NCBI RefSeq assembly: GCF_001050015.1
Contig: NZ_CVTB01000133.1
Location: forward strand, 1 to 64,000
Direction of reading: 5' to 3'
Length of the DNA stretch: 64,000 nt
Source: Mycolicibacterium malmesburyense
Lineage (GTDB): Bacteria; Actinomycetota; Actinomycetes; Mycobacteriales; Mycobacteriaceae
Shown here: in pieces, positions 9,039-18,136 of the stretch
Position numbering within the stretch: position 1 is the first letter of the stretch
Layout: each line of letters starts with the position of its first letter
The notes under the pieces: generated by a model
Databases searched by the model: none
What the model saw: only the letters and a program-made list of their open reading frames with translations
What the model was told of the DNA's origin: nothing
Position numbers and translations under genes: made by a program

Positions 9039-10147
9039 TGGTTTGGTCCTTCCGCGTATGCGTTGCCGAGCCGGGACAGCTGTTGTGACGCCGATCCGAG
9101 CGCGAGTTCAATCTGCTTGGCCCACAGGAAGTAGCGGGACAGGGGGTAGGTGACGTCAATGCCCATGCCGCCGTGTACCTGCTGCGCGGACGCGGTGACC
9201 CGCGCTCCTGCCTCGGCGGCCCAGAACTTGGCGATTGCCGCTTCGCGCTCGGCGGGCCTGCCTTCGGCGATCAGCCAGGCCGCATGCCACGTGGTCCAGC
9301 GGATCGCTTCGGTGTCGATGAATGCGTCGGCCAAACGCTGTTGTACGGCCTGAAACGATCCGATGGGGCGGCCGAACTGCTCACGTTCGCTGGTGTAGGA
9401 CGCGGCCAGCTTCAGCGCACGGTCGGCGACGCCGATCTGCATCGCGCACAACCCCACCAGCGCCCTGCTGTACAGCGCGCGGACGATGTCGGCATCGGCT
9501 CGCTCGGTCAGCCGCGACCCGATGGCATCGGTCAATTCGACGTCGGCGAAGGGCTCACCGTTGGTCGTGGACGCCGGCGTGACATCCACGCCGGTGTCGT
9601 CGGTTTCGACGACGAACAAGCCGGGTCCGTCGTCCGTCGTGGCCGATACGACGATGGCCGACGCGATCTGCGCCGCGGACACCAACTCTTTGGCGCCGGT
9701 GAGCCGCCAGCCCTTCCCGTCGGCCCGCGCGGTGGTCCGCGGTGCGGTCGGATCGGAACGACCGGGTTCGACGAGCGCGGCGGTCAACAGGGTGCTGCCG
9801 TCGACCACCCCGGGCAGCCACCGCCGCTGAAGCCCCGAATCACCGTGCCGGGCAATGGTATCGGCACCGAGGACGAGTGTCGCGTACACCGGGACCGGCG
9901 CAACGCTGTACCCGACCTCGCTGAGCAGCACTCCCAACTCGAGGAAGCCCCCGCCGGTACCGCCGACGGATTCCGGCAGCGCGATTCCGAGCAGGTCGGC
10001 CGACGCCAACTCGGCCCACAGTGCGGCGTCATACCGCACCTCGCCGGCTTCGAGCTCGGTCAGATGCTCCGGTGTGACGCGGTGCTCGAAGAGCTGTCGG
10101 GCGACCTTGGCGACGGTCTCCTGCTCTTCGGTGAAGGTGAAATCCAT
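9035..10147 (-). CDS. Acyl-CoA dehydrogenase, beta-type subunit of igr-like operon
   Basis: A 370-aa ACAD. The N-terminal helical domain is followed by an atypical middle (VEPGRSDPTAPRTTA instead of SEPGAGSD) and a C-terminal domain with the FAD-contacting REQFGRPIGSFQAVQQRLAD. Steroid-side-chain ACADs of mycobacteria work as alpha2-beta2 heteromers in which one subunit type diverges. This protein looks like the divergent partner of the ACAD at 11151. The ATG is preceded by GAGGAAG. It probably oxidises the side-chain acyl-CoA to the enoyl-CoA. Confidence 0.9.
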   Translation of the reverse strand: MDFTFTEEQETVAKVARQLFEHRVTPEHLTELEAGEVRYDAALWAELASADLLGIALPESVGGTGGGFLELGVLLSEVGYSVAPVPVYATLVLGADTIARHGDSGLQRRWLPGVVDGSTLLTAALVEPGRSDPTAPRTTARADGKGWRLTGAKELVSAAQIASAIVVSATTDDGPGLFVVETDDTGVDVTPASTTNGEPFADVELTDAIGSRLTERADADIVRALYSRALVGLCAMQIGVADRALKLAASYTSEREQFGRPIGSFQAVQQRLADAFIDTEAIRWTTWHAAWLIAEGRPAEREAAIAKFWAAEAGARVTASAQQVHGGMGIDVTYPLSRYFLWAKQIELALGSASQQLSRLGNAYAEGPNQ

Positions 10148-10164
10148 GCGTGGCTTCCTCTAGT

Positions 10165-10578
10165 TCAGCGCGCCGGCCGAAACTGGTGCAACACCAGCTC
10201 TTCTCCGCTTGGCAGTGCTTCGAAGGTCTCGTAGAAGACTTCGACGGGCATTCCGACCTCGATCGCCTCGGGTTCGATATCGCAGAGGTTCGACACGATG
10301 CGAACGCCTTCGTCGAGTTCGATCAGCGCGACGACGTAGGGATATTCGAGAAAGGGCAGGGGCGGGTACTTCGGCATCACAAAGCTGTAGACCGTCCCGC
10401 GTCCGCTGGAAACGACGTAGTCCCAGTTGACTGACTGGCAGCCACCGCACATCGGTCGCGGCGGGACGCGGAAGGTCTTGCAGTCGGTACAGCGCTGGAT
10501 GCGGAGCTCGTGCTCCTTGAGCCCGGACCAGAAGAACTCCGTGTCGGGACTGATCGAGGGGGCGAGTCTGCTGGCCAT
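10165..10578 (-). CDS. DUF35 OB-fold/Zn-ribbon protein, ChsH2 C-terminal-half equivalent
   Basis: A 137-aa protein with an N-terminal rubredoxin-like zinc ribbon (C30, C33, C44, C47) and an OB-fold (GRGTVYSFV, PYVVALIELDEGVRIVSNL). In M. tuberculosis this domain is the C-terminal half of ChsH2 and is required for Ltp2 aldolase activity. Here it is a separate gene whose ATG overlaps the stop of the MaoC half (TGATG). An upstream TTG adds one residue but is less likely. It is expected to bind the Ltp2-like protein at 7417. Confidence 0.88.
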   Translation of the reverse strand: MASRLAPSISPDTEFFWSGLKEHELRIQRCTDCKTFRVPPRPMCGGCQSVNWDYVVSSGRGTVYSFVMPKYPPLPFLEYPYVVALIELDEGVRIVSNLCDIEPEAIEVGMPVEVFYETFEALPSGEELVLHQFRPAR

Positions 10579-11135
10579 CAATCACTCCCACCCGTCTTGA
10601 AACGCAGGGTGCGAAACCACTGGCGGCCGATGACTTCCCCATTCTGATCGCGGTAGGTGGTCACCCATGTGACGAAGAACCCGTTGCCCATGGCCGTCTT
10701 CTTCTCATCGGAGATCGAGTCGAAGACCGTCTCGGAGGTGATCTCGTCTCCCACCCGGGGGTAGCGCTCGATCTCGAACTCGGAGTTCGTCGCGATGATG
10801 CCGGTGTAGCCGGCGTCGGAGAGAAACTGCAGCGGATTCTCACCCTTCATTTCGATCGGCACACCGCCGCGCTCGTGGATGCCCTCCAGCTTCGGTGGCG
10901 GCATCGTCCACGTCTGCAGCATCACCGGCGGTGACACGATGTCGCCGTAGCGGGAGTTCTTCGCGAACTCGGGGTCGAGGTAGGCCGGGTTCATGTCACC
11001 CAGGGCATACGCCCAGTGCCGGATCATCGCGGCATTCACCGGATCCGGCGCGCGCACCGGCTTGCCGACGCCGTCGGTGGGCTTGCCGATGAGCGCATCG
11101 AGGCGTTCGCGCAGTTCGTCTTTCGCTGTGGTCAC
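10578..11135 (-). CDS. MaoC-like N-terminal-domain protein, ChsH2 N-terminal-half equivalent
   Basis: A 185-aa hot-dog protein of the FAS1-type dehydratase N-domain group. At the active-site position it has D47 but Tyr52 in place of His (GDMNPAY), so it is probably the non-catalytic partner of the ChsH1-like protein at 8586. In M. tuberculosis this domain is fused to DUF35 as ChsH2 (about 311 aa); here the two are separate genes coupled by TGATG (185 plus 137 aa). The start is a GTG with AAGGA upstream. Confidence 0.87.
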   Translation of the reverse strand: MTTAKDELRERLDALIGKPTDGVGKPVRAPDPVNAAMIRHWAYALGDMNPAYLDPEFAKNSRYGDIVSPPVMLQTWTMPPPKLEGIHERGGVPIEMKGENPLQFLSDAGYTGIIATNSEFEIERYPRVGDEITSETVFDSISDEKKTAMGNGFFVTWVTTYRDQNGEVIGRQWFRTLRFKTGGSD

Positions 11136-11150
11136 TGCTGGTTTCCTTTC

Positions 11151-12332
11151 TCAGGACGCTCGCATGTCACGGGGTGCGCGTGGCATCCCAAGGCCCGCCA
11201 TGGCGATGATGTCTCGTTGCAGTTCGTTTGCGCCGCCGCCGAAGGTGTTGATGACGGCCAGGCGGTAGGCGCTTTCGAGTTCACCCTTCAGGGGCGCGTC
11301 GGAGCCCTTCCGGGTGCCGGCCTGGCCGACGACGTCGAGGAGCTCGCGAGCCACCTGCTGTGTCAGTTCAGTTCCGAAAACCTTTGCGGCGGAGGCTTCT
11401 CCCATACCGAGTACGCCGGAGCTCATGTTGCTGTTGACCCGCAGGTTCAACAACCGGTAGGCAGCGACCTGTGCCTCGACGCGCGCGAGGGCCTGTTGGA
11501 CCCACGGCTGGTCGATGACGCGTCCGCCGTCCAGCGGCGTGGTCCTGGCCCACTGGACGGTCTTGGCGAACAACGGCTCGAGTGCGCCGAGGTTGCCGAG
11601 CGCGGCACGCTCCAGGTTCAGCTGGTTGGTCACCAGCTTCCAGCCTTGGTTCTCGCCCAGCACGATCGCGCTCTCGGGTACCCGCACGTCGTCGTAGAAC
11701 GTGTAATAGGTCGACACGCCGGGCATGGTGTGTAGTGGCTTCCACGAGAACCCCGGCGAGTCGGTGGGCACGATGAATACGGTGATGCCCTTGTGTTTCT
11801 TGGCTTCTGGATCGGTGCGCGCCGCGAGCCAGATGTAGTCGGCGAACTCCGCGCCGCTGGTGAACATCTTCGAGCCGTTGATGACGAACTCATTGCCGTC
11901 GCGCACCGCGGTCGTCCGCAGCGAGGCGAGGTCGCTTCCCGCGCCTGGCTCGGAGTAACCGATCGCGAAGTCAACGGCGCCCTTGAGTATTGCGGGAAGG
12001 AACTTCTGCTTCTGTTCCTCGGTGCCGTACTGGATCAGAGTGGGTCCGACGGTGTTGAGCGTGATCATCGGCAGCGGTGCATGCACACGGCGCGCCTCCT
12101 CGCTGAAGATGTACTGCTCCAGCGCGGTCAGCCCGCGTCCGCCGTACTCCACGGGCCACGCGACGCCGAGCAGACCGGCCTCGCCGAGGGCGCGCCTGCA
12201 CTCGGTCATCGCCGCGCCACCCTCCATCAGGCCGGAGACCGCCGCACGCCGCTCGGGGGTCATCACCGCCTCGAGGCGCTCCCGGAACTCCGCGCGGAGT
12301 CGCTCCTGTTCGGGGGTGTAGTCGAAGTCCAT
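11151..12332 (-). CDS. Acyl-CoA dehydrogenase, alpha-type subunit of igr-like operon
   Basis: A 393-aa ACAD with full-length motifs: SEPGAGSDLASL and the following FVINGSKMFTSG in the beta domain, and FGGGANELQRDIIAMAGLGMPR at the C-terminus. This is the FadE29/ChsE2-like class, and it probably pairs with the subunit at 9035. The start is ATG at 12332, overlapping the P450 stop by one base (TGATG). It is expected to introduce the double bond in a short branched side chain carried on a ring system. Confidence 0.92.
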   Translation of the reverse strand: MDFDYTPEQERLRAEFRERLEAVMTPERRAAVSGLMEGGAAMTECRRALGEAGLLGVAWPVEYGGRGLTALEQYIFSEEARRVHAPLPMITLNTVGPTLIQYGTEEQKQKFLPAILKGAVDFAIGYSEPGAGSDLASLRTTAVRDGNEFVINGSKMFTSGAEFADYIWLAARTDPEAKKHKGITVFIVPTDSPGFSWKPLHTMPGVSTYYTFYDDVRVPESAIVLGENQGWKLVTNQLNLERAALGNLGALEPLFAKTVQWARTTPLDGGRVIDQPWVQQALARVEAQVAAYRLLNLRVNSNMSSGVLGMGEASAAKVFGTELTQQVARELLDVVGQAGTRKGSDAPLKGELESAYRLAVINTFGGGANELQRDIIAMAGLGMPRAPRDMRAS

Positions 12333-13546
12333 CACACACTCGCTTTCAGGCGCACCGGCATGCGTTTGACGCCCGGCACCATGGTGGCGCGCAGGCGGGT
12401 CACGTCCCCGGTCAGCTCGATGCTCGGATAGGTACCGAAGAGCACCTCGAACATGATCCTGGCCTCGAGCCGTGCCAGTTGAGCGCCCAGACACGCATGT
12501 TCACCGGCGCCGAAGGCGATGTGCGGGTTCGGGTTCCGGGTGATGTCGAATTCCTCGCTTGTCGGTCCGAAGATCTCCTCATCGCGGTTGGCCGCGCCGT
12601 ACAGCATCACCACCGTGTCGCCGGCCTGAATCTTCTGCCCGCGGATCTCGACGTCGGCGGTCGCCCTTCGCGCCATGTGCGTCACCGGACTGGTGAAGCG
12701 CAGCATCTCCTCGACAGCGCAGGTCAGCAGCGACGGGTCCGAACGAAGCAGTGCGAACTGATCGGGATGATCCAGCAACACAGCCGTACCGAGCGCGATG
12801 AGGTTGCGGGTGGTCTCGTTTCCGGCCACCAGGAGAAGGAAGGAGAAGTTGAGCAGATCGGCGTCGGTGAGGCGCTCCCCGTCGACTTCGGCGGCGGCCA
12901 GGATGCTCAACAGATCGTCTTGTCCGGAGACATCGCCGGAGCGCCGGGCCTCGATCAGCTTGGTGAAGTATTCGTAGAGCTGACCGAGCGCCACCAGGTG
13001 ATCCAGCTCGATGTCGGGGTCGGCGGTGCCCACGGCGGCATCGGACCAGGTGCGGAACTTCTCCCAGTCTTCCGGCGCGGCGCCGAGCATTTCGGCGATC
13101 ATCCGGGTGGGCAGGGGAGCCGCGATCTCCTCGGCGAATTCGTACTCGCGGGAGGGGTCGATGCCGTTGACTATGCCGTCGACGATCCGCCGGATCGTGG
13201 GCTCCAGCAACGACACCTGACGGCGGGTGAATCCCGCGTTGATGAGCTTGCGCAGCTGCCGGTGCCGCGGCGGATCGGTGAAGATCAGGTTGCCTTCTTG
13301 AACAGGCTCGGGCTGGCTGGGATCGGGAATGGTGATGCCCTGCGTCGACGAGAACAACATCGGGTGGCCCGAGACGAAGCGCACGTCCTCGTACTTGGTC
13401 AACGCCCAGAAGTTCGTGACGTCGTTCCACACCACCGGAGTCGTCGCGCGCAGTTCCCGGTAGGCCGGGTATGGGTCGCCGGCGTAGAAGTCCGGCGAGT
13501 GCAGAGGATGAGCGGAGGTCGGTCGGGGCGTGGATTCAGTGGGCAC
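12332..13546 (-). CDS. Cytochrome P450, first gene of igr-like operon
   Basis: A 404-aa P450. Its heme loop FGAGEHACLGA has Cys352, the I-helix has VAGNETTRN (239-247) and ExxR is E280-R283. I chose the GTG at 13546 because it has GAGGAG seven bases upstream; the longer frame from 13573 has no ribosome binding site. In the igr operon the first gene is cyp125, which oxidises the sterol terminal methyl. This P450 has the same position, but its subfamily was not assigned from sequence. Confidence 0.92.
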   Translation of the reverse strand: MPTESTPRPTSAHPLHSPDFYAGDPYPAYRELRATTPVVWNDVTNFWALTKYEDVRFVSGHPMLFSSTQGITIPDPSQPEPVQEGNLIFTDPPRHRQLRKLINAGFTRRQVSLLEPTIRRIVDGIVNGIDPSREYEFAEEIAAPLPTRMIAEMLGAAPEDWEKFRTWSDAAVGTADPDIELDHLVALGQLYEYFTKLIEARRSGDVSGQDDLLSILAAAEVDGERLTDADLLNFSFLLLVAGNETTRNLIALGTAVLLDHPDQFALLRSDPSLLTCAVEEMLRFTSPVTHMARRATADVEIRGQKIQAGDTVVMLYGAANRDEEIFGPTSEEFDITRNPNPHIAFGAGEHACLGAQLARLEARIMFEVLFGTYPSIELTGDVTRLRATMVPGVKRMPVRLKASV

Positions 13547-13782
13547 GCAAACTCTCCTCAACACATCAGGCATCGGACAGATTAGGCAGGAATGTCCGGT
13601 AAGACTGTGTCTACAGCACGTGAGATGACCGTGTCAATGAACATCGCCGCAGGACAATGGCCTCGAACGTTGACTACGCGCCCACGGCCGGTGTACACAC
13701 AAGGCGCAGATGTAGGGCATTTCGGGCATCGGCGAGATGACTCGACGGCCCACAGCCGTAACCAGGAAGGTCCAGTGATCTG
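13547..13782. promoter_or_regulatory. Divergent promoter region, P450 operon / aldehyde dehydrogenase operon
   Basis: A 236-base gap between divergent operons, so it must hold both promoters. An inverted repeat CGGACA...TGTCCG (13574-13579 and 13593-13598, 13-base spacer) lies near the P450 end and is a candidate operator. A 63-codon frame at 13592-13783 has no coding character. Neither motif A nor motif B is present, so this divergon may belong to a different regulon. Confidence 0.45.
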
Positions 13783-15240
13783 ATGGCCGCATCCACCCTC
13801 GTCGACGACTACGACCTCTACATCAACGGCAGTTGGGTGAAGCCGGAAGGCGGCAGATACGACGTTATCGATCCGGCGACCGAGGCCGTGATCGCGTCGG
13901 CGCCGGACTCCGGGGGGGCGCAGGTCGAACAGGCGATCGCCGCCGCGCGAACCGCGTTCGACACCGGGCCGTGGGCGACGGCCACACCGCAGGAGCGGTC
14001 CCGGTGCCTGCAGCAGTTGAGCGATGCGTTGCTGGCCCATGGTGACGAGATCTATGCGCTCGCGCAGTCCGAGTGGGGTTGCACAGCAAACGAACGGCTG
14101 ATCCACGTCGACGGTCCCGCATTCATGGCCGGGCACTCCGCCGAGCTCGCGCTCGAGCCGGCCGAGGCGCCGATGGACGCGTGGGGGGCGGCGGGTACCA
14201 CGCTGTTGCGGTACGAACCTCTCGGCGTGGTGGCGATCATGACGCCGTGGAACTTCCCCCACACCCTCAACGTGATGAAAGTGGGTGCGGCGCTGGCCGC
14301 GGGCAACACGGTTGTGCTGAAACCGTCACCGCTGACGCCGCTCGCCGGGCTGGCCCTGGCACGGATCATCGACGACGAGACCGATATTCCGCCCGGAGTA
14401 GTCAACGTCGTCACGCCCACCGGCATCGATGCGAGCAAGGTGCTGACCCTGGACCCGCGAGTGGACATGGTGAGCTTCACCGGCAGCTCCGCGGTCGGCC
14501 GCGACGTGATGGCGGGCGCGGCGAAGACGATGAAGCGGATCCTGCTCGAATGCGGCGGCAAGTCGGCGTCTGTTCTGCTCGACGATGTCGAGGTCACCGA
14601 CGAACTGCTGGAACGGCTGTTGTTCGAAGGGTGCACGCTGCATGCGGGGCAGGCGTGCATCCTCAACAGCCGGCTCGTGGTGCCCGCCGCACTGCACGAC
14701 GAGGTCGTCACCCGGCTCGCCGACCTGGCGCGCGCCGTGACGGTCGGCAATCCCGCCGACGACGGGGTGGACATGGGGCCGCTGATCAGCAGGGAACACC
14801 TCGAGCGGGTGGAGGGCTTCGTGCAACGGGCCGAGTCCGATGGCGCGAAGGTGGTGACAGGTGGCGGCCGTCCCGAAAACCACTCGGGTGGGTTCTATTT
14901 CGAGCCGACGATACTGACCGACACCAGCCCCGATTCGTATATCGCGCAGGAGGAGGTGTTCGGTCCCGTATTGACCGTCCTGCGCTATGACGGCGACGAC
15001 GAGGCGGTGGCGGTGGCGAACAACTCTGCGTACGGGCTCGGCGGTGCGGTGTGGGGCGCCGATGTCGAACGCGCCGTCGGCATCGCACGACGCATCAGGA
15101 CGGGCCAGGTCTCGATCAACGGCACCATCCCCGGCGACGCCCCGTTCGGCGGGTTCAAACAGAGCGGCATCGGTCGCGAGGGCGGGGTCATGGGATTGCG
15201 TGCGTATATGGAACCCAAGGCGATCGGGGTTCCGGCGTGA
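13783..15240 (+). CDS. Aldehyde dehydrogenase
   Basis: A 485-aa NAD(P)-dependent aldehyde dehydrogenase that oxidises an aldehyde to its acid. It has TPWNFPHTLN, the Glu256 motif LECGGKS (usually ELGGKS), the nucleophile Cys292 in GQACILNSR and the C-terminal PFGGFKQSGIGREGG. The length is normal for the family. It is divergent from the igr-like operon, and its stop overlaps the start of the tandem CoA-transferase. It may oxidise the aldehyde or alcohol produced by P450 attack, giving an acid for CoA transfer. Confidence 0.95.
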   Translation: MAASTLVDDYDLYINGSWVKPEGGRYDVIDPATEAVIASAPDSGGAQVEQAIAAARTAFDTGPWATATPQERSRCLQQLSDALLAHGDEIYALAQSEWGCTANERLIHVDGPAFMAGHSAELALEPAEAPMDAWGAAGTTLLRYEPLGVVAIMTPWNFPHTLNVMKVGAALAAGNTVVLKPSPLTPLAGLALARIIDDETDIPPGVVNVVTPTGIDASKVLTLDPRVDMVSFTGSSAVGRDVMAGAAKTMKRILLECGGKSASVLLDDVEVTDELLERLLFEGCTLHAGQACILNSRLVVPAALHDEVVTRLADLARAVTVGNPADDGVDMGPLISREHLERVEGFVQRAESDGAKVVTGGGRPENHSGGFYFEPTILTDTSPDSYIAQEEVFGPVLTVLRYDGDDEAVAVANNSAYGLGGAVWGADVERAVGIARRIRTGQVSINGTIPGDAPFGGFKQSGIGREGGVMGLRAYMEPKAIGVPA

Positions 15241-17657
15241 GCGACGCTTGCGAGCGAACCATCGATCCAGGCGAAGCCCTGGCCGGACTGCGGGTCGTCG
15301 AACTGGGCAGCGACATCGCGGCGCCGTACTGCACCAAGCTCCTGGCCGACCTCGGTGCCGAGGTGTGCAAGATCGAACCGCCGGCGGGTGATCCGCTACG
15401 CGCGTGGGGGCCGTTTCGCGAGGGTTCGCGGGAACACGGCGGGTTGTTCGAGTACCTCAACGCCGGAAAGCTCGGTCTGACACTGGATTTGCGCACCGCT
15501 GCCGGCATTGAACAAGCTCACGAACTGATCTCCGGGGCCGACCTACTGGTCGAGGATCTGCCCGCCGGGTCGGCCGAGCGATTCGACTGGGGACTCGATC
15601 GCGATTCACTGCAACAGATCAACAGCGACCTCGTCGTCGTGAGGGTCTCGGACTACGGGCAGGAGGGTCCCCGGCGCGACCAGCCGTCGACGTCACTGAC
15701 CCTGCAAGCGGCGTCGGGCTGGGTGAACCTCAGGGAGTTCGGCCGACCGCCTGTGCAGGCCGGAGCGCGCATACCGGAGTACATCGCGGGAGGCTACGCG
15801 GCGCTCGCGGCGCTGACCGCCCTGCGCATCGCGGATGCCGAACCGGATCGGCTCGTGGAGGCCGACGTCTCGGCGTACGAGTCGTTGTTGTGCACGCTGC
15901 CCTATCCGATGCTGATGGCCGAGCGGCTGAAAAGCATGGGTCTGCCGACGAATTCGAAGGCCGCACCGATGCTGGGCATCGTCCGCGCGGCCGACGGCTG
16001 GATCGGCATCAACTGTCTGACCGGACAGCACTGGCTCGACGTCTGCGCGATGATGGGGCTCCCCGAATTCGGCGAACACCAGCTCGCGATCATGTTGGGC
16101 GGGCCCGAACGCGATGAGTTCTTCGCGAAGGCGCAGCCATGGCTGGACTCGATCTCGGTCGGCGACCTCGTCGAGCTGAGCCAGGCCATGCGGATCCCGG
16201 CCGCCCCCATCAACGACGGCTCGTCGATCGAGGACTGCCCGCAATACCGCGACCGCGGCTTCTTCGTGGACGGCGGACCCGAGGATGCGCGGTTTCGACG
16301 GCCAGGGGCACCGTTCCGGTTGTCGAGGACGCCAGTGGGTGCGCCGCGGCCCGCCCCGACTCTGGGGACGACGGGGGTCACCCGGTGGGAGGCGCCGGAG
16401 CGGCGCAAGGCCGAAGCCGAAGCCGAAAGCGATGCATCGCAACCGTTCGCGGGACTGAAAGTCTTCGACCTCAGCACGTTCTGGGCCGGAGCGTATCTCA
16501 CCTGCTATCTCGGCGCGTTCGGTGCCGACGTCGTCAAGGTCGAGTCGATTCAGCGCCCCGACGGGCACCGGTACTCGGGTTCGTTGTTGCGCAACAGCGA
16601 CGACTGGTACGAGATCGGGCCGTTGTGGCAGGGCACGAACCTCAACAAGCGCGACATCACTCTTGACCTCGGTACCGAGGCCGGCCGGGAATTGGCGTTG
16701 CGCCTCGCGGCCGACGCGGACGTGGTGATCGAGAATTTCTCGCCGCGGGTGGTCGAACAGTTCGGGTTGGACTACGACTCTTTGGTCCAGATCAATCCGG
16801 ATGTGGTCATGGTTCGCATGCCCGGGTTCGGCCTCGAGGGTCCATGGCGGGATTACGTCGGCTGGGCCCTGAACATCGAACAGCTGGCCGGGATGTCCGC
16901 GGTGACCGGCTACGCCGACGGCCCCCCGTGCAACCTGCAGGGTCCGGCCGACCCGATCGCAGGCGTTCATGCCACGGTGGCGCTCCTCGCAGCGCTCGAA
17001 CACCGGCGCCGAACCGGTGAGGGCCAGCTGATCGAGGTGGCGCAGATCGAGGTCGGCGCGGCGGTGACGGCCGAACCCGTCATCGAGTATTCGTTGACCG
17101 GACGGGTGCGCGAACGCGAGGGCAATCGGCACCGCCGATACGCACAGGGCGTCTATCCCGCTGCCGGAGAGGACGATTGGGTGGCGCTGTCGGTGCGCGA
17201 CGACGCCGACTGGGCAGCCGTGACCGACGCGATCGGCCGCCCTGAATTGCGTGACGACCCGAGATTCGCGTCGGCGGAGGCGAGGTTGCGCCACCACGGG
17301 GAGTTCGACGAGGTGATCGCGGAGTGCACGGCCACGCGGCAGGCCGACGATATCGCCGAAGCGTTGCTCCAACGCGGCGTGCCGGCGCAGCGGCTGATGA
17401 CCGCCGACCGGATGTACGACGTCGACCAACTCGATGCACGCGGGTTCTATGAAGACCTGGATCATCCGATCGCCGGTCGGCAGCGGTATCCCGGGTGGCC
17501 GTTCCGGGTCACGCCGGGGCCGTCGCGCCACCACCGCACCCCGTCACCGACTCTCGGTCAACACAACGATGAGGTACTCGGCGCGCTGGGGCTTACCGGG
17601 GAGGAGATCGCCGCCCTTCGCGAGCGACGCGTCATCGGCGAACGACTGCTGGAGTGA
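15237..17657 (+). CDS. Fused tandem CaiB/BaiF CoA-transferase
   Basis: An 806-aa protein made of two class III CoA-transferase units, about residues 12-390 and 405-795. They are joined by a charged Ala/Glu-rich linker (RRKAEAEAESDASQP). Each unit starts with the GLxVxxLxxxxAxPYxxxxLxxxGAxVxKxE pattern. At the catalytic Asp position the C-terminal unit has D (PADPIAG), while the N-terminal unit has Glu (IPEYIAG), so the two sites may not be equal. The GTG start overlaps the aldehyde dehydrogenase stop (GTGA). It probably activates the acid made by that enzyme. Confidence 0.92.
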   Translation: MSDACERTIDPGEALAGLRVVELGSDIAAPYCTKLLADLGAEVCKIEPPAGDPLRAWGPFREGSREHGGLFEYLNAGKLGLTLDLRTAAGIEQAHELISGADLLVEDLPAGSAERFDWGLDRDSLQQINSDLVVVRVSDYGQEGPRRDQPSTSLTLQAASGWVNLREFGRPPVQAGARIPEYIAGGYAALAALTALRIADAEPDRLVEADVSAYESLLCTLPYPMLMAERLKSMGLPTNSKAAPMLGIVRAADGWIGINCLTGQHWLDVCAMMGLPEFGEHQLAIMLGGPERDEFFAKAQPWLDSISVGDLVELSQAMRIPAAPINDGSSIEDCPQYRDRGFFVDGGPEDARFRRPGAPFRLSRTPVGAPRPAPTLGTTGVTRWEAPERRKAEAEAESDASQPFAGLKVFDLSTFWAGAYLTCYLGAFGADVVKVESIQRPDGHRYSGSLLRNSDDWYEIGPLWQGTNLNKRDITLDLGTEAGRELALRLAADADVVIENFSPRVVEQFGLDYDSLVQINPDVVMVRMPGFGLEGPWRDYVGWALNIEQLAGMSAVTGYADGPPCNLQGPADPIAGVHATVALLAALEHRRRTGEGQLIEVAQIEVGAAVTAEPVIEYSLTGRVREREGNRHRRYAQGVYPAAGEDDWVALSVRDDADWAAVTDAIGRPELRDDPRFASAEARLRHHGEFDEVIAECTATRQADDIAEALLQRGVPAQRLMTADRMYDVDQLDARGFYEDLDHPIAGRQRYPGWPFRVTPGPSRHHRTPSPTLGQHNDEVLGALGLTGEEIAALRERRVIGERLLE

Positions 17658-17662
17658 TGCTT

Positions 17663-18136
17663 TCAGTCGACCATCGCAGCGATGGTGTCGACGACGCAGG
17701 CCGGCCGTTCGGAGCCCTCGACCTCGACGGTGACCCGCACCGTGGCCCTGGCGCCGTTGTTGGTGCGGTCCACCTTGATCAGTTCCGCGCCCGCGCGGAT
17801 GCGGGAGTCGACGGGAACGGGTGCCGGGAACCGTAGTTTGTCCACGCCGTAATTCACCTGCATCGACAATCCGGTCACCCTGTAGATCTGTTGGACGAGG
17901 ATGGGCACCAACGACAGTGTGAGATAGCCGTGGGCAATGGTCTTGCCGTAGGGTCCTTTTGCCGCCTTCTCGGCATCCACGTGGATCCACTGGTGGTCAC
18001 CCGTGGCCTCGGCGAACAGATCGATCTCCCTCTGGGTGACCTGGCGCCATCCGCTGTACCCCAGATGCTCGCCGACGTGCTCCTCGAAGGCGGCGATCCC
18101 GTCGTACTCCGTCGGCGACACGGTCGTCTGGTTCAC
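17663..18136 (-). CDS. MaoC-like (R)-specific enoyl-CoA hydratase
   Basis: A 157-aa hot-dog hydratase with the complete active site: D47 and H52 in ATGDHQWIH and the hydratase-2 motif YGKTIAHGYLTLSL. This is the canonical fully catalytic type, unlike the protein at 10578. It is 5 bases from the convergent CoA-transferase. Its GTG start overlaps the stop of the upstream amidohydrolase (GTGA), so the two are co-transcribed. Confidence 0.92.
   Translation of the reverse strand: MNQTTVSPTEYDGIAAFEEHVGEHLGYSGWRQVTQREIDLFAEATGDHQWIHVDAEKAAKGPYGKTIAHGYLTLSLVPILVQQIYRVTGLSMQVNYGVDKLRFPAPVPVDSRIRAGAELIKVDRTNNGARATVRVTVEVEGSERPACVVDTIAAMVD

Noticed and set aside
13547..13782. KstR or KstR2 operator in the igr-like operon promoter
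   Set aside because: I looked for TnnAACnnGTTnnA and AnCAAGnnCTTGnT patterns here and found none. AACGTT at 13668 has the wrong spacing.
13592..13783. 63-codon frame ending at the aldehyde dehydrogenase start
   Set aside because: It lies in a divergent promoter region, has no ribosome binding site and no coding character. The overlap with the next start is probably chance.
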